NCBI RefSeq assembly: GCF_000308575.1
Contig: NZ_BAFZ01000099.1
Coordinates: 1-64,000 of the forward strand
From: Nocardia exalbida NBRC 100660
GTDB taxonomy: Bacteria; Actinomycetota; Actinomycetes; Mycobacteriales; Mycobacteriaceae
Direction of reading: 5' to 3'
Length of the DNA: 64,000 bases
Positions 25,668 through 37,636 of this stretch are shown piece by piece. The notes under the pieces were generated by a model. The model saw only the letters and a list, made by a program, of their open reading frames with translations. It did not search any database and had not been told where the DNA came from. Made by a program: the position numbers and the translations under genes. The stretch's first letter is position 1. Each line of letters opens with the position of its first letter.

Positions 25668-27086
25668 TCAACCCAGCTTGTTCTTCTGTACCTTGCCCAT
25701 CGCGTTGCGCGGCAATGTGTCGACCACGCGGACCTCGCGCGGACGCTTGTGCACCGAGAGTTCACCGGCGACATGGTCGATCAGTTCGCGTTCGGTCGCG
25801 GCATCGCGCAGCACGACGAAGGCGGTGATGCGCTGACCGAGGTCGTCGTCGGGCAGGCCGACCACCGCGACCTCCGCGACCGCCGGATGACCGAGCAGCA
25901 CCGTCTCGACCTCCCCCGCGCCGACCCGGTAGCCACCGGATTTGATCAGGTCCACCGATTCCCGGCCGACGATGCGGTGGAAACCCTCCGCGTCGATCGC
26001 GGCGACGTCGCCGGTCCGGAACCATCCGTCCTCGGTCCAGTTCTGCGCGGTCGCCTCCGGTCGGTTCAGATAACCGTCGAAGAGCATGGGCCCGGACACT
26101 TGAAGGCCGCCGATGCTCTCGCCGTCGTGCGGGACCGGGGAGCCGGACTCGTCCCGGAGCCGGGTGCGCACGCCACGCACCGGCGTGCCGACCCAGCCCG
26201 GCCTGCGCTCGCCGTCGGCCCGGGTGGACAGCGTGATCATGGTCTCGCTCATGCCGTAGCGCTCGACCGGCGCGTGCCCGGTCAGCTCGCGCAGTCGCTC
26301 GAACACCGGCACGGGCAGTGGCGCACTGCCGGAGACCAGCAGCCGCGCGCCGGACAATCGCTTCGCCGAGTCGCGGTCCTCGACCACCCGCGACCACACG
26401 GTCGGCACGCCGAAGTACAGCGAACCTCCGGCCGCCGCGTACGCCTGCGGCGTGGGCTTGCCGGTGTGGATCAGCGGACTGCCCACGCGCAGCGGGCCGA
26501 GCAGTCCGAGAATCAGCCCGTGCACGTGGAACAGCGGAAGCCCGTGCACCAGCGTGTCGCTCGCGGTCCAAGCCCATGCGTCGGCGAGGGCGTCCAGACC
26601 GGCGGCGATCGCGCCCCTGCTGAGCATCACGCCTTTGGGCAACCCGGTGGTTCCCGAGGTGTACAGCACGAATGCCGTAGCGGCCGGGTCGGGTTCGGGA
26701 TAGGTGTGCCATGACCTGGCGTGCCGCCGCACCGGCACCACGGGCAGTTCCGCGTCCTGCGGCGCTTTCCCCAGCCACGCCTGAGCACCCGAATCGGCCA
26801 GGATGTGCGCCCGCTCCGCGGTTCCGGAATCCGGGGGCACGGGCACCACGGTGACACCCGCGATGAGGCAGCCGACCACCGCGAGCACGGTCTCCACGGT
26901 CGGGCCTGCCAGCACCGCCACCCGCTCGGCGCGCGCGACGCGTTCGGCCACCGAAGTGGCCGCTCCCAGCAGGTCACTGCGGGACAGGGTGGTCCCGTCG
27001 ATCGTGACGGCGTCGGGGATGTCCGCTCCACCTGCGACGGCGAGGGGGTTCAGCGAACTGAGCAGCAGCGGAGGACCGAACGACAT
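25668..27086 (-). CDS. AMP-dependent acyl-CoA synthetase (FadD36-like)
   Basis: 472-aa ANL-family ligase. FVLYTSGTTGLPKGVMLSRGAI is the P-loop region; VERYGMSETMITLSTRADGERR, the motif FRTGDVAAIDAEGFHRIVGRES, KSGGYRVGAGEVE (hinge) and the catalytic lysine region PRNAMGKVQKNKLG are all present. The short length and ATMITL-type substrate loop resemble FadD36/malonyl-CoA-synthetase-like enzymes rather than long-chain synthetases; substrate is inference. Initiation is ATG 27086. A role in short or dicarboxylic acyl activation is plausible. Confidence 0.82.
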   Translation of the reverse strand: MSFGPPLLLSSLNPLAVAGGADIPDAVTIDGTTLSRSDLLGAATSVAERVARAERVAVLAGPTVETVLAVVGCLIAGVTVVPVPPDSGTAERAHILADSGAQAWLGKAPQDAELPVVPVRRHARSWHTYPEPDPAATAFVLYTSGTTGLPKGVMLSRGAIAAGLDALADAWAWTASDTLVHGLPLFHVHGLILGLLGPLRVGSPLIHTGKPTPQAYAAAGGSLYFGVPTVWSRVVEDRDSAKRLSGARLLVSGSAPLPVPVFERLRELTGHAPVERYGMSETMITLSTRADGERRPGWVGTPVRGVRTRLRDESGSPVPHDGESIGGLQVSGPMLFDGYLNRPEATAQNWTEDGWFRTGDVAAIDAEGFHRIVGRESVDLIKSGGYRVGAGEVETVLLGHPAVAEVAVVGLPDDDLGQRITAFVVLRDAATERELIDHVAGELSVHKRPREVRVVDTLPRNAMGKVQKNKLG

Positions 27087-27147
27087 CCGCCCACGCTACT
27101 TCGCCGGGTCCACCGCGGCGCGTGGCGACCGGTGCGGGCTGTGACGG

Positions 27148-27195
27148 TTGACACTCCCGCTGACGTGGTGAGAACGTTGTTGCATAGCTTTCTCA
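27148..27195 (+). promoter_or_regulatory. TTGACAC-N14-TGAGAA-N15-TTCTCA module upstream of first mpaB-like gene
   Basis: TTGACAC at 27148-27154, TGAGAA at 27169-27174 and TTCTCA at 27190-27195, ending 14 nt before ATG 27210. The identical architecture and spacing occurs before the paralogous gene at 29696. The TetR gene between the two is the likely regulator. Confidence 0.55.
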
Positions 27196-27209
27196 GTACT
27201 GCGAGGTCG

Positions 27210-28064
27210 ATGATGACCAGGCCACTTCCCGCCACGCGTTCCCCCGAATCGCCGGACTCCTTCGACATCGGGCAATACATCGACGGCATAGCCGGCTTGT
27301 TCGGCGGCGTCGCGAACGTCATCATGCAGCTGAGCACTCCGCCGGTCGGATACGGCGTGCTGGAGAGCACCGTGCACAGCGGCAACGTGATGTTGCATCC
27401 GATCAAACGACTGCGCACCACCTTGACCTACCTCTCGGTGGCGATGCTCGGCACCGACGAGGAACGCACCGCCTACCGCGAGGCGGTCGACGTCTCACAC
27501 CGCCCGGTCCACTCGACCGCGTCGAGCCCGGTGCGCTACAACGCCTTCGACCCCGCGCTGCAACTCTGGGTCGCGGCCTGCCTGCATTGGGGAGCGCAGG
27601 ATCTGTACGAGCGCATGCACGGCCCGATGGACGAGACGACGGCCGACGCGTTCTACCATCTGGCCGCCCGGCTCGGCACCACCCTTCAGATGCCCGAATC
27701 GATGTGGCCGACCGACCGGCGCGCCTTCGCGGAGTACTGGGCCACGAATCTCGCGAAGACCAGCATCGACCCGGTCGTCCGTGCCTATTTCGACGACCTC
27801 GTCGACCTGCGCATGCTGCCCCGGCCCGCGCAGTTGGCGTTCGGGCGCCTGCATCGCTTCTTCGTGACCGGCCTGCTGCCCGAGCATCTGCGCGCCGAGA
27901 TGGGCATGACCTGGACCGACCGCGACGAGCGCGCCCTCGCCCACATCCTGCACGCGGTCGGGGCCACGCAATCCTGGCTCCCGCGACCGATCCGCCTGTT
28001 TCCCTTGAACGCCTATCTCCTCGATATGCGCGTCCGGCGCCGACTCGGCCTGCGCCTGGTCTGA
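27210..28064 (+). CDS. MpaB/DUF2236-family oxygenase
   Basis: 284-aa protein of the MpaB/latex-clearing-protein superfamily (DUF2236), whose characterised members are haem-dependent oxygenases or hydroperoxide-processing enzymes. Family landmarks are YGVLESTVHSGNVMLHPIKR (HPIKRLRTT), VSHRPVHSTASSPVRYNAFDP and LQLWVAACLHWGAQDLYERM, with candidate haem ligands among these histidines, and EMGMTWTDRDE near the end. There is no signal peptide. ATG 27210 follows GCGAGG; ATG 27213 is equivalent. It is a close paralogue of the gene at 29696-30559 and shares its upstream control module. Confidence 0.8.
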   Translation: MMTRPLPATRSPESPDSFDIGQYIDGIAGLFGGVANVIMQLSTPPVGYGVLESTVHSGNVMLHPIKRLRTTLTYLSVAMLGTDEERTAYREAVDVSHRPVHSTASSPVRYNAFDPALQLWVAACLHWGAQDLYERMHGPMDETTADAFYHLAARLGTTLQMPESMWPTDRRAFAEYWATNLAKTSIDPVVRAYFDDLVDLRMLPRPAQLAFGRLHRFFVTGLLPEHLRAEMGMTWTDRDERALAHILHAVGATQSWLPRPIRLFPLNAYLLDMRVRRRLGLRLV

Positions 28065-28168
28065 CGGCGAACTCCGTTTCGTATAGCTACTACTGGGCAA
28101 TCGCATCACGTACCTACCGATCGTGTAGTCCCGATCGGCGGTCCGACGACGCGAGCCAGGAGGAGAAC

Positions 28169-28888
28169 ATGGGCCACCGATTGACCATGACCGCGCTCGT
28201 CGCCGGTGCGCTCCTGGCGCTGTCCGCCCCGGTAGCCTGCGCCGACGAGACCGCGGAGACCGAGGTGGCCGCGGTAGCGCCGCGCACGGCGATTTCCGTG
28301 CGCACCTCGGTGGGCATCGGCTGGGGCACGGCGAACGAACACGAGTCGCGGTCGAGCCTGTCGCTGTCCAAACTCTTCTTGGCCGACTACGCCCTGCGCC
28401 ACGGCGACGGCTCGGCCGAGGATCGATTCCTAGGCGAGCAAATGATCCGCTATTCAGATGACGGCGCGGCGAGCGTGATGGAGGCCAAGTACCCCCAGGC
28501 CATCGCCGCCATCGCCGCCGAATACGGGCTCGCCGAGACGACGCCCGGACCCAATTGGGGCGCGGGGACGACCAGCGCCGCCGACGTCTCCGACTTTCTG
28601 GCCACGAAACTGCGCACCGATCCCGGATCACCGATCTTCGAATGGATGGCGGCGGCGGGATCGACGGCCCAAGACGGCACCGAACAGGACTGGGGCACCG
28701 CACGGTGGCCGTTCGTGCTCGGCACCAAATGGGGCTGGTCGGATCTCGGCGAGCCGGAGGTCGCCTCGGCCTCCTACGGCCCCGGTTTCGCGGTGACCGC
28801 GCACACTCGCGGCACCTCGGCCGAGCAGACCGCGGACGTGACGGCCGCGCTCTGGGCGATGATCACCGGGGTCCCGCTGCACCGCTGA
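28169..28888 (+). CDS. Exported serine beta-lactamase-fold protein
   Basis: 239 aa from ATG 28169, preceded by a strong AGGAGGAG site. Signal peptide 1-~25 (LTMTALVAGALLALSAPVACA). The mature part resembles class A beta-lactamase/transpeptidase-like serine enzymes: SxxK at Ser65-Leu-Ser-Lys68, then YSDDGAASVM in the SDN position (SDD) and GTKWGWSD in the KTG position. A lack of the Glu166 region and altered SDN/KTG triads argue against an ordinary beta-lactamase. Similar small secreted proteins occur in mycobacteria and rhodococci, activity unknown. It is not preceded by the mpaB operator. Confidence 0.65.
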   Translation: MGHRLTMTALVAGALLALSAPVACADETAETEVAAVAPRTAISVRTSVGIGWGTANEHESRSSLSLSKLFLADYALRHGDGSAEDRFLGEQMIRYSDDGAASVMEAKYPQAIAAIAAEYGLAETTPGPNWGAGTTSAADVSDFLATKLRTDPGSPIFEWMAAAGSTAQDGTEQDWGTARWPFVLGTKWGWSDLGEPEVASASYGPGFAVTAHTRGTSAEQTADVTAALWAMITGVPLHR

Positions 28889-28893
28889 GCCGG

Positions 28894-29526
28894 TCAGCGC
28901 ACCCGGAACGACACCGCCACGTGGTCGCGCGCGAACTGCCGGATCGACGCGTCGTCACCGAGCGGGATGACGGTCTGCGGCGTCAGCGCCAGTGACAGCG
29001 CGGTGCGGGCGATCATCTCGGCCAACGGCTCCGGATCGTATTCCGGCAACTTGCCTTCGCGCTGCAAGCGGGTGATGAATTCGGCCAGGTAGTCCCGCCC
29101 GAGCTCGATGACCGGAGCGCCCTGGGTGGTCAGGTAGGGCAGCACGAGTTCGGGTTCGGTGGCCAGCAGCCGGTGGATCAGCTGATTTCCGCGCAGGCCG
29201 TTGATGAACGCGGCGAACAGTTCGACGATCTGATCTTCCGCGCTCGCGTTCCGGTCTACCTGGCGCTGGAGCGCGGCGTCGACCTCCTCGATGAAATCGC
29301 GCGTCTGCCGCAGCCCGACGGCCCTGATCAGATCGGTTTTGCTCGCGAAGCGGCGATAGAGCGTGGCCAGCGACAATCCGCCGCGGCGCGCGACTTCGAC
29401 CATGCTGGTCCGCTTGATACCGAAGTCGAGGAACGCCAGCAGCGCCGCGTCCAGCACTCGCGCCTGGTTGCGATCCTCGGGGGCAGCGCTGCGCACCAGC
29501 GGCAGCAGCCTGGTCAACCTGGCCAT
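28894..29526 (-). CDS. TetR-family transcriptional regulator
   Basis: 210 aa. N-terminal HTH (RVLDAALLAFLDFGIKRTSM followed by VEVARRGGLSLATLYRRFASKTDLIRAV) is a textbook TetR DNA-binding domain (~20-70), followed by an all-helical ligand-binding domain. It is convergent with the beta-lactamase-like gene (5-nt gap) and divergent from the second mpaB-like gene. The 10-bp inverted repeat at 29617-29651 in between is the probable operator, and its core recurs before the first mpaB gene. Likely a repressor; ligand unknown. Confidence 0.9.
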   Translation of the reverse strand: MARLTRLLPLVRSAAPEDRNQARVLDAALLAFLDFGIKRTSMVEVARRGGLSLATLYRRFASKTDLIRAVGLRQTRDFIEEVDAALQRQVDRNASAEDQIVELFAAFINGLRGNQLIHRLLATEPELVLPYLTTQGAPVIELGRDYLAEFITRLQREGKLPEYDPEPLAEMIARTALSLALTPQTVIPLGDDASIRQFARDHVAVSFRVR

Positions 29527-29599
29527 ACCTCAACCCTATCCGCGAGACCGAAACGATGACACTTTCAGCATCGCACACCGTCACCGTCTTCTCGCATGA

Positions 29600-29651
29600 T
29601 TGACACCGGCCGCGAGTCGATGAGAAAATTAGGGCATAATCTTCTCATCGA
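29600..29651 (+). promoter_or_regulatory. TetR operator candidate: 10-bp arms, 15-nt spacer, with TTGACAC upstream
   Basis: TCGATGAGAA (29617-29626) and TTCTCATCGA (29642-29651) are perfect inverted arms separated by 15 nt. TTGACAC starts at 29600, exactly 14 nt before TGAGAA. The TGAGAA-N15-TTCTCA core and the TTGACAC spacing match the site before the gene at 27210. Confidence 0.65.
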
Positions 29652-29695
29652 CCGATTCTCCCTGGATCGGGCCGACACGAAAGACGAGGTCGACG

Positions 29696-30559
29696 ATGAC
29701 CGCGCCGCTGCGCACCGCCGAGCACGAGCCCGACCCCAGCCGAACCCTCACGCCGGAGACGGTCGAAGAGTACGTGGACGGCATCGCCGCCTTTCTCGGC
29801 GGCGCGGCCAATGTCATCATGCAGCTGAGTTTGCGCCCGGTCGGCCGCGGCGTCCTGGAGAGCACCGTCGACAGCGGCAAGGTCACGCTGCATCCGATCA
29901 AGCGGCTGCGCACCACACTCACCTATATCGCCGTCGCGCTGCTCGGGTCGGATGCCGAGCGCGAGGCGTACCGCGAGGCCGTCAACGTGTCGCACCGGTC
30001 GGTGCGCTCCACCGCCGCGAGCCCGGTGAAGTACAACGCTTTCGACCCGAACCTGCAGCTGTGGGTCGCGGCCTGCCTGTACTGGGGCATCGATGACCTC
30101 TACACCCGGATGCACGGCCCCATGGACGACGCCACCGCCGACGCCTTCTACGACTACGCCGCGCGCCTGGGCACCACCTTGCAGATGCGGCCGGAGATGT
30201 GGCCGGCGAATCGCGCGGCATTCCAGCGGTATTGGGACGAGAACTTGAAGAAGCACGGCATCGAACCCGAGCTGCGGGACTACTTCGACGGTCTGATCGA
30301 CCTGAAGATGATGCCGCGACCGGTGCAGGTGGCCTTCGCCGGGCTGCAACGCTTCATCGTCACCGGCCTGCTCCCGCAGCACCTGCGCGACGAGATGGGC
30401 ATGACCTGGACCGACCGCGACCAGCGGCGCCTGGACCGGCTGCTGCGGGCCATCGGGGCCGTGCACCGGCGACTGCCGAAATCCGCACGAATGTTCCCGC
30501 TCAACGCCTACCACTACGACCTGCGCAGGCGGCTGCGGCAGGGGAAACCGCTGGTGTAA
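29696..30559 (+). CDS. MpaB/DUF2236-family oxygenase, second copy
   Basis: 287 aa, clearly paralogous to the protein at 27210-28064: it shares YVDGIAAFLGGAANVIMQLS, RGVLESTVDSGKVTLHPIKR, VSHRSVRSTAASPVKYNAFDP, QLWVAACLYWGIDDLYTRMH and LQRFIVTGLLPQHLRDEMG. Candidate haem-binding histidines are conserved between the copies. It is divergent from tetR with a perfect inverted repeat between. ATG 29696 is the first in-frame start after the operator. Reaction unknown; the family links to lipid or terpenoid oxidation only loosely. Confidence 0.8.
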   Translation: MTAPLRTAEHEPDPSRTLTPETVEEYVDGIAAFLGGAANVIMQLSLRPVGRGVLESTVDSGKVTLHPIKRLRTTLTYIAVALLGSDAEREAYREAVNVSHRSVRSTAASPVKYNAFDPNLQLWVAACLYWGIDDLYTRMHGPMDDATADAFYDYAARLGTTLQMRPEMWPANRAAFQRYWDENLKKHGIEPELRDYFDGLIDLKMMPRPVQVAFAGLQRFIVTGLLPQHLRDEMGMTWTDRDQRRLDRLLRAIGAVHRRLPKSARMFPLNAYHYDLRRRLRQGKPLV

Positions 30560-30568
30560 CCGCGCGCC

Positions 30569-32203
<1,635 letters not shown>

Positions 32204-32314
32204 ACCTCAGGCTAGCTCGCCTTGCCCCGCGCGCGTGGACGCCGACACACCGGGATCGGAACGGCCCCTATCGAAATTGCTGCGCTCGCACGGAGCAGGA
32301 AAGCGCTTCCGGCG

Positions 32315-33436
32315 TCAGCCCGCGGCCAGTCGTTCGGCCGCCGCGGCGATCCGCTCATCGGTCGCGGTCAGCGCGATCCGTACGTGCTCGCTCGCGCCGG
32401 GGCCGTAGAAGTCGCCGGGCGCGGCGAGGATGCCGCGGTCGGCGAGCCAGTCCAAGGTGGTCCGGCACGGCTCACCGCGCGTGGACCACAGATACAGGCC
32501 CGCCTCGGAGTGGTCGATCCGGAAACCCGCCGCCTCCAGCGCTTTTCGCAGCACGTCACGGCGGGCGCGGTACCGCTCGCGCTGACGCGCCTCGTGCGCG
32601 TCGTCGCTGAGCGCGGCCGTCATCGCGGCCTGGATCGGGAACGGCACCATCATGCCCGCGTGCTTGCGCACTTCGAGCAGCTCCGCGACCAGCGCCGGAT
32701 CGCCCGCCACGAACCCGGCGCGGTAACTGGCCAGGTTGGAGGTCTTCGACAGCGAATGCACGGCCAGCAGGTTGGTGTGGTCGCCGTCGCACACCTCGGG
32801 GTCGAGCAAGGAGAGGGCGCGGCCCTCCCAGGTCAGTCCCAGGTAGCACTCGTCGGAGGCGACGATCGCGCCGCGTTCCCGGGCGAAGGCGACCACCTTG
32901 CGCAGATGCTCGACGCCGAGTACCCGGCCGGTCGGGTTGGACGGCGAGTTCACGTAGATCAGCGCGGGCGTCTGCGGGCCGAGCCGGGTCAGTCCATCGG
33001 CGCGCAGCACCTGCGCGCCCGCCAGCAGCGCGCCCACCTCGTAGGTGGGATACGCGACCTCCGGGATGACGACCAGGTCGCCCGCGCCGAGGCCGAGCAG
33101 CCGGGGCAGTCCCGCGATCAGCTCTTTGGTGCCGATGGCGGGCAGCACGGCCGCGGGCTCGAGTCCGGTGATCCCGTAGCGCCGCTTCAGCGCGTCGACC
33201 GCGGCCGCACGGAGTTCGGGGGTGCCGTGCGTGGTGGGATAGCCGGGCACGGCGGCGACGGAGTTCAGCGCGGTCCGGATCAGCGGGTCGACCGGGTCGA
33301 CCGGAGTGCCGACGGACAGGTCGACGATCCCGCCTGGATGGGCAGCCGCCCGCACCTTCACCGAAGCGATGGTGTCCCAGGGAAAATCGGGTAGCAGGCT
33401 GCTGACCCGGCCACGCGGCGACACGTCAGGTCTCAC
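32315..33436 (-). CDS. dapC: N-succinyldiaminopimelate aminotransferase
   Basis: PLP-dependent class I/II aminotransferase, 373 aa, forming N-succinyl-LL-DAP. Motifs: VDLSVGTPVDPVDP, VLPAIGTKELIAGLPR, YVNSPSNPTGRVLG, VASDECYLGL and the PLP lysine in HSLSKTSNLASYRAGF. It overlaps the fdxC stop in GTGA, so ferredoxin and DapC are translationally coupled, as in Rv1177/Rv1178. GTG 33436 is used on that basis; an internal GTG (SPRGRVSS) is possible. Confidence 0.88.
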   Translation of the reverse strand: MRPDVSPRGRVSSLLPDFPWDTIASVKVRAAAHPGGIVDLSVGTPVDPVDPLIRTALNSVAAVPGYPTTHGTPELRAAAVDALKRRYGITGLEPAAVLPAIGTKELIAGLPRLLGLGAGDLVVIPEVAYPTYEVGALLAGAQVLRADGLTRLGPQTPALIYVNSPSNPTGRVLGVEHLRKVVAFARERGAIVASDECYLGLTWEGRALSLLDPEVCDGDHTNLLAVHSLSKTSNLASYRAGFVAGDPALVAELLEVRKHAGMMVPFPIQAAMTAALSDDAHEARQRERYRARRDVLRKALEAAGFRIDHSEAGLYLWSTRGEPCRTTLDWLADRGILAAPGDFYGPGASEHVRIALTATDERIAAAAERLAAG

Positions 33437-33756
33437 TCACTCGCCATCGGGGGCAGTTCCTTGATGAACGGCGGGTCGTAGTCGACCTTGCCGACCTTGG
33501 TGGCGCCGCCGGGCGAGCCCAGCTCATCGAAGAAATCGACGTTGGCGTTCACGTATCCGCTCCACTGGTCCGGGGTGTCGTCTTCGTAGAAGATCGCCTC
33601 CACCGGGCACACCGGCTCACATGCACCACAGTCCACGCACTCGTCGGGATGGATGTACAGCATGCGGCCACCCTCGTAGATGCAGTCCACGGGGCATTCC
33701 TCGATGCATGCCTTGTCCTTCACGTCAACGCACGGTTCAGCGATGATGTACGGCAC
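33433..33756 (-). CDS. fdxC: 7Fe ferredoxin
   Basis: 107-aa ferredoxin with two Fe-S sites. Cysteines at residues 9, 17, 21 and 25 (CIEECPVDC) and at 40, 43, 46 and 50 (CVDCGACEPVCP) fit a [3Fe-4S] plus [4Fe-4S] arrangement of the Azotobacter-type FdI family. GAGAG precedes GTG 33756. It is coupled to dapC by 4-bp overlap. In mycobacteria this ferredoxin is thought to supply electrons to cytochrome P450s, but the partner here is not shown. Confidence 0.92.
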   Translation of the reverse strand: MPYIIAEPCVDVKDKACIEECPVDCIYEGGRMLYIHPDECVDCGACEPVCPVEAIFYEDDTPDQWSGYVNANVDFFDELGSPGGATKVGKVDYDPPFIKELPPMASE

Positions 33757-34038
33757 TGCCGCTCTCCTAGTCTGTCCTCGCCTGCGGGATAGTCCGCCCG
33801 GCGAAACCCTATCCCGGCACCCCACGTTACTACTGGTCAGCCTGCCCTAACTTCGGGTGGTATGTCCCGCCTACGCGGGTCTTCCGGCCGCCGCGGTCGG
33901 ATGGTACGGAATCTGTGTTCTCCGGGGTGGCCCGTCGGTGAGACGGGCCGCACCCATACGTGCTCTCGAAATCGGGTTCGGGCATCAGTGACCGCGAGAC
34001 GTTTCTCGCCGAAGTTACCGCGGAGTGCTGCCGATTCC
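33757..34038. other. Intergenic region between fbiC and fdxC
   Basis: About 280 nt on the 3' side of fbiC. It holds the hairpin at 33929-33949 and must contain the fdxC-dapC promoter. No gene is seen. Confidence 0.4.
33929..33949 (-). terminator. Hairpin terminator candidate downstream of fbiC
   Basis: GGCCCGTC (33929-33936) pairs with GACGGGCC (33942-33949) around a 5-nt loop, ~90 nt past the fbiC stop. No U-tract. Confidence 0.5.
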
Positions 34039-36639
<2,601 letters not shown>

Positions 36640-37138
36640 GCGCTACACATCCGGAACTGTCTCCCTCCAGTGCTGGTTGCGGCGGAGCGGACAAGCCACC
36701 CGGGGCTACGGCTCCACCCGCCACGGCGCCCGCGCAGGAACGTGGAGCGCCGTTGAGCGTTGACAACTGCGGGGTGCCCGAGGCTATTCCAGGGCACCAC
36801 AGGACCCGCGTTCACCTTCGACGGTGGCCTTCGGGTCGTTGCGCCAGACGAAGCCTTCGCCGTGCAGGCCGGGCGTGCCGACTCCTCGGAAAAGCACCCA
36901 CGTCGGCGCCGCGCCGGGAACGATCACCGCTGTCGCGACTACACCGAGGCCGAGCCTGCGAGATGACGCAGGAGGCCGACCGCCCTCACGTATCTGATCC
37001 GCGTCCGAATCCTTTGCAGCACAGAAGCATTCGTGCGCCCATGGACACTGCGCAGTCCCGCGCCCACCCGTCTGCCCGCGCGGCACCGCCGACGCTCGCC
37101 GACGACAGCGCACACCTGGTCGTGCAAACATTGGCAGC
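36640..37138. other. Divergent intergenic region between fbiC and PH-domain operon
   Basis: About 500 nt. The M. tuberculosis counterpart has PE12 and TB8.4 in this neighbourhood; no homologue of either is recognisable here. Only a 47-codon stretch on the minus strand (36784-36927) looks coding-like. Confidence 0.4.
36784..36927 (-). CDS. Possible small ORF or gene remnant
   Basis: GTG 36927 opens 47 codons with unusually high GC at third positions over the last ~35 codons (TPGLHGEGFVWRNDPKATVE), ending at TAG 36784. No homologue is recognised, there is no convincing ribosome-binding site, and the frame continues open upstream with poor codon use. Could be a short real gene, the 3' end of a decayed one, or chance. 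Confidence 0.25.
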   Translation of the reverse strand: MIVPGAAPTWVLFRGVGTPGLHGEGFVWRNDPKATVEGERGSCGALE

Positions 37139-37636
37139 ATGTCGCAGCCGCGCACGATCATGGCCGATCCGGCCTGGCGCCCCAGTCCCAAGGCGAGGCT
37201 CCTGTGGACCGCGCAGGCCGCGCTGAGCTGGGTGATTCCGTTCGCGGCTCTGCTGGTGTGGTCGCTGCTCGACTCCGCGCATCGTGGATGGCAGCTCGGC
37301 TTCTTCCTGGTCGCGCTCGTGCCGGCCGTGCTGAACATCGGGGTGGCCCCGTGGTGGCGCTACGCCGTGCACCGCTGGGAGGTCACCGACGAGGCGGTCT
37401 ACACCCGGGTCGGCTGGCTCACCCAGGAGAGCCGGGTCGCACCGATCTCGCGCGTACAGACCGTCGATACGGAACGCGGGCCGCTCGAGCGCCTGCTCGG
37501 ACTGGCGACGGTCACCGTGACCACCGCGTCCTCCGCGGGCGCGGTCCAGATCAGCGCGCTCGATCTCCCGGTCGCCGAGGAAACCGTGACGCGGCTGACC
37601 AGGATCGCCGCCCAGCATCGCGGGGACGCGACATGA
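37139..37636 (+). CDS. Bacterial PH-domain membrane protein (YdbS-like)
   Basis: 165-aa YdbS/bPH2-family protein. Two N-terminal transmembrane helices (LWTAQAALSWVIPFAALLVW and a second to ~65) precede a PH-like domain with WEVTDEAVYTRVGWLTQESR, ISRVQTVDTERGPLERLLGL and ATVTVTTASSAG. Its stop overlaps the next PH gene in ATGA. The YdbS/YdbT pair is implicated in antimicrobial-peptide resistance in Bacillus and in membrane function in Actinobacteria; its action here is inferred. Confidence 0.8.
   Translation: MSQPRTIMADPAWRPSPKARLLWTAQAALSWVIPFAALLVWSLLDSAHRGWQLGFFLVALVPAVLNIGVAPWWRYAVHRWEVTDEAVYTRVGWLTQESRVAPISRVQTVDTERGPLERLLGLATVTVTTASSAGAVQISALDLPVAEETVTRLTRIAAQHRGDAT

Noticed and set aside
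27148..29640. TTGACA with CATAAT/CATAGC as -35/-10 for the mpaB genes
   Set aside because: Spacing is 29 nt in both places, too long for one promoter; the parts are kept as a conserved module instead.
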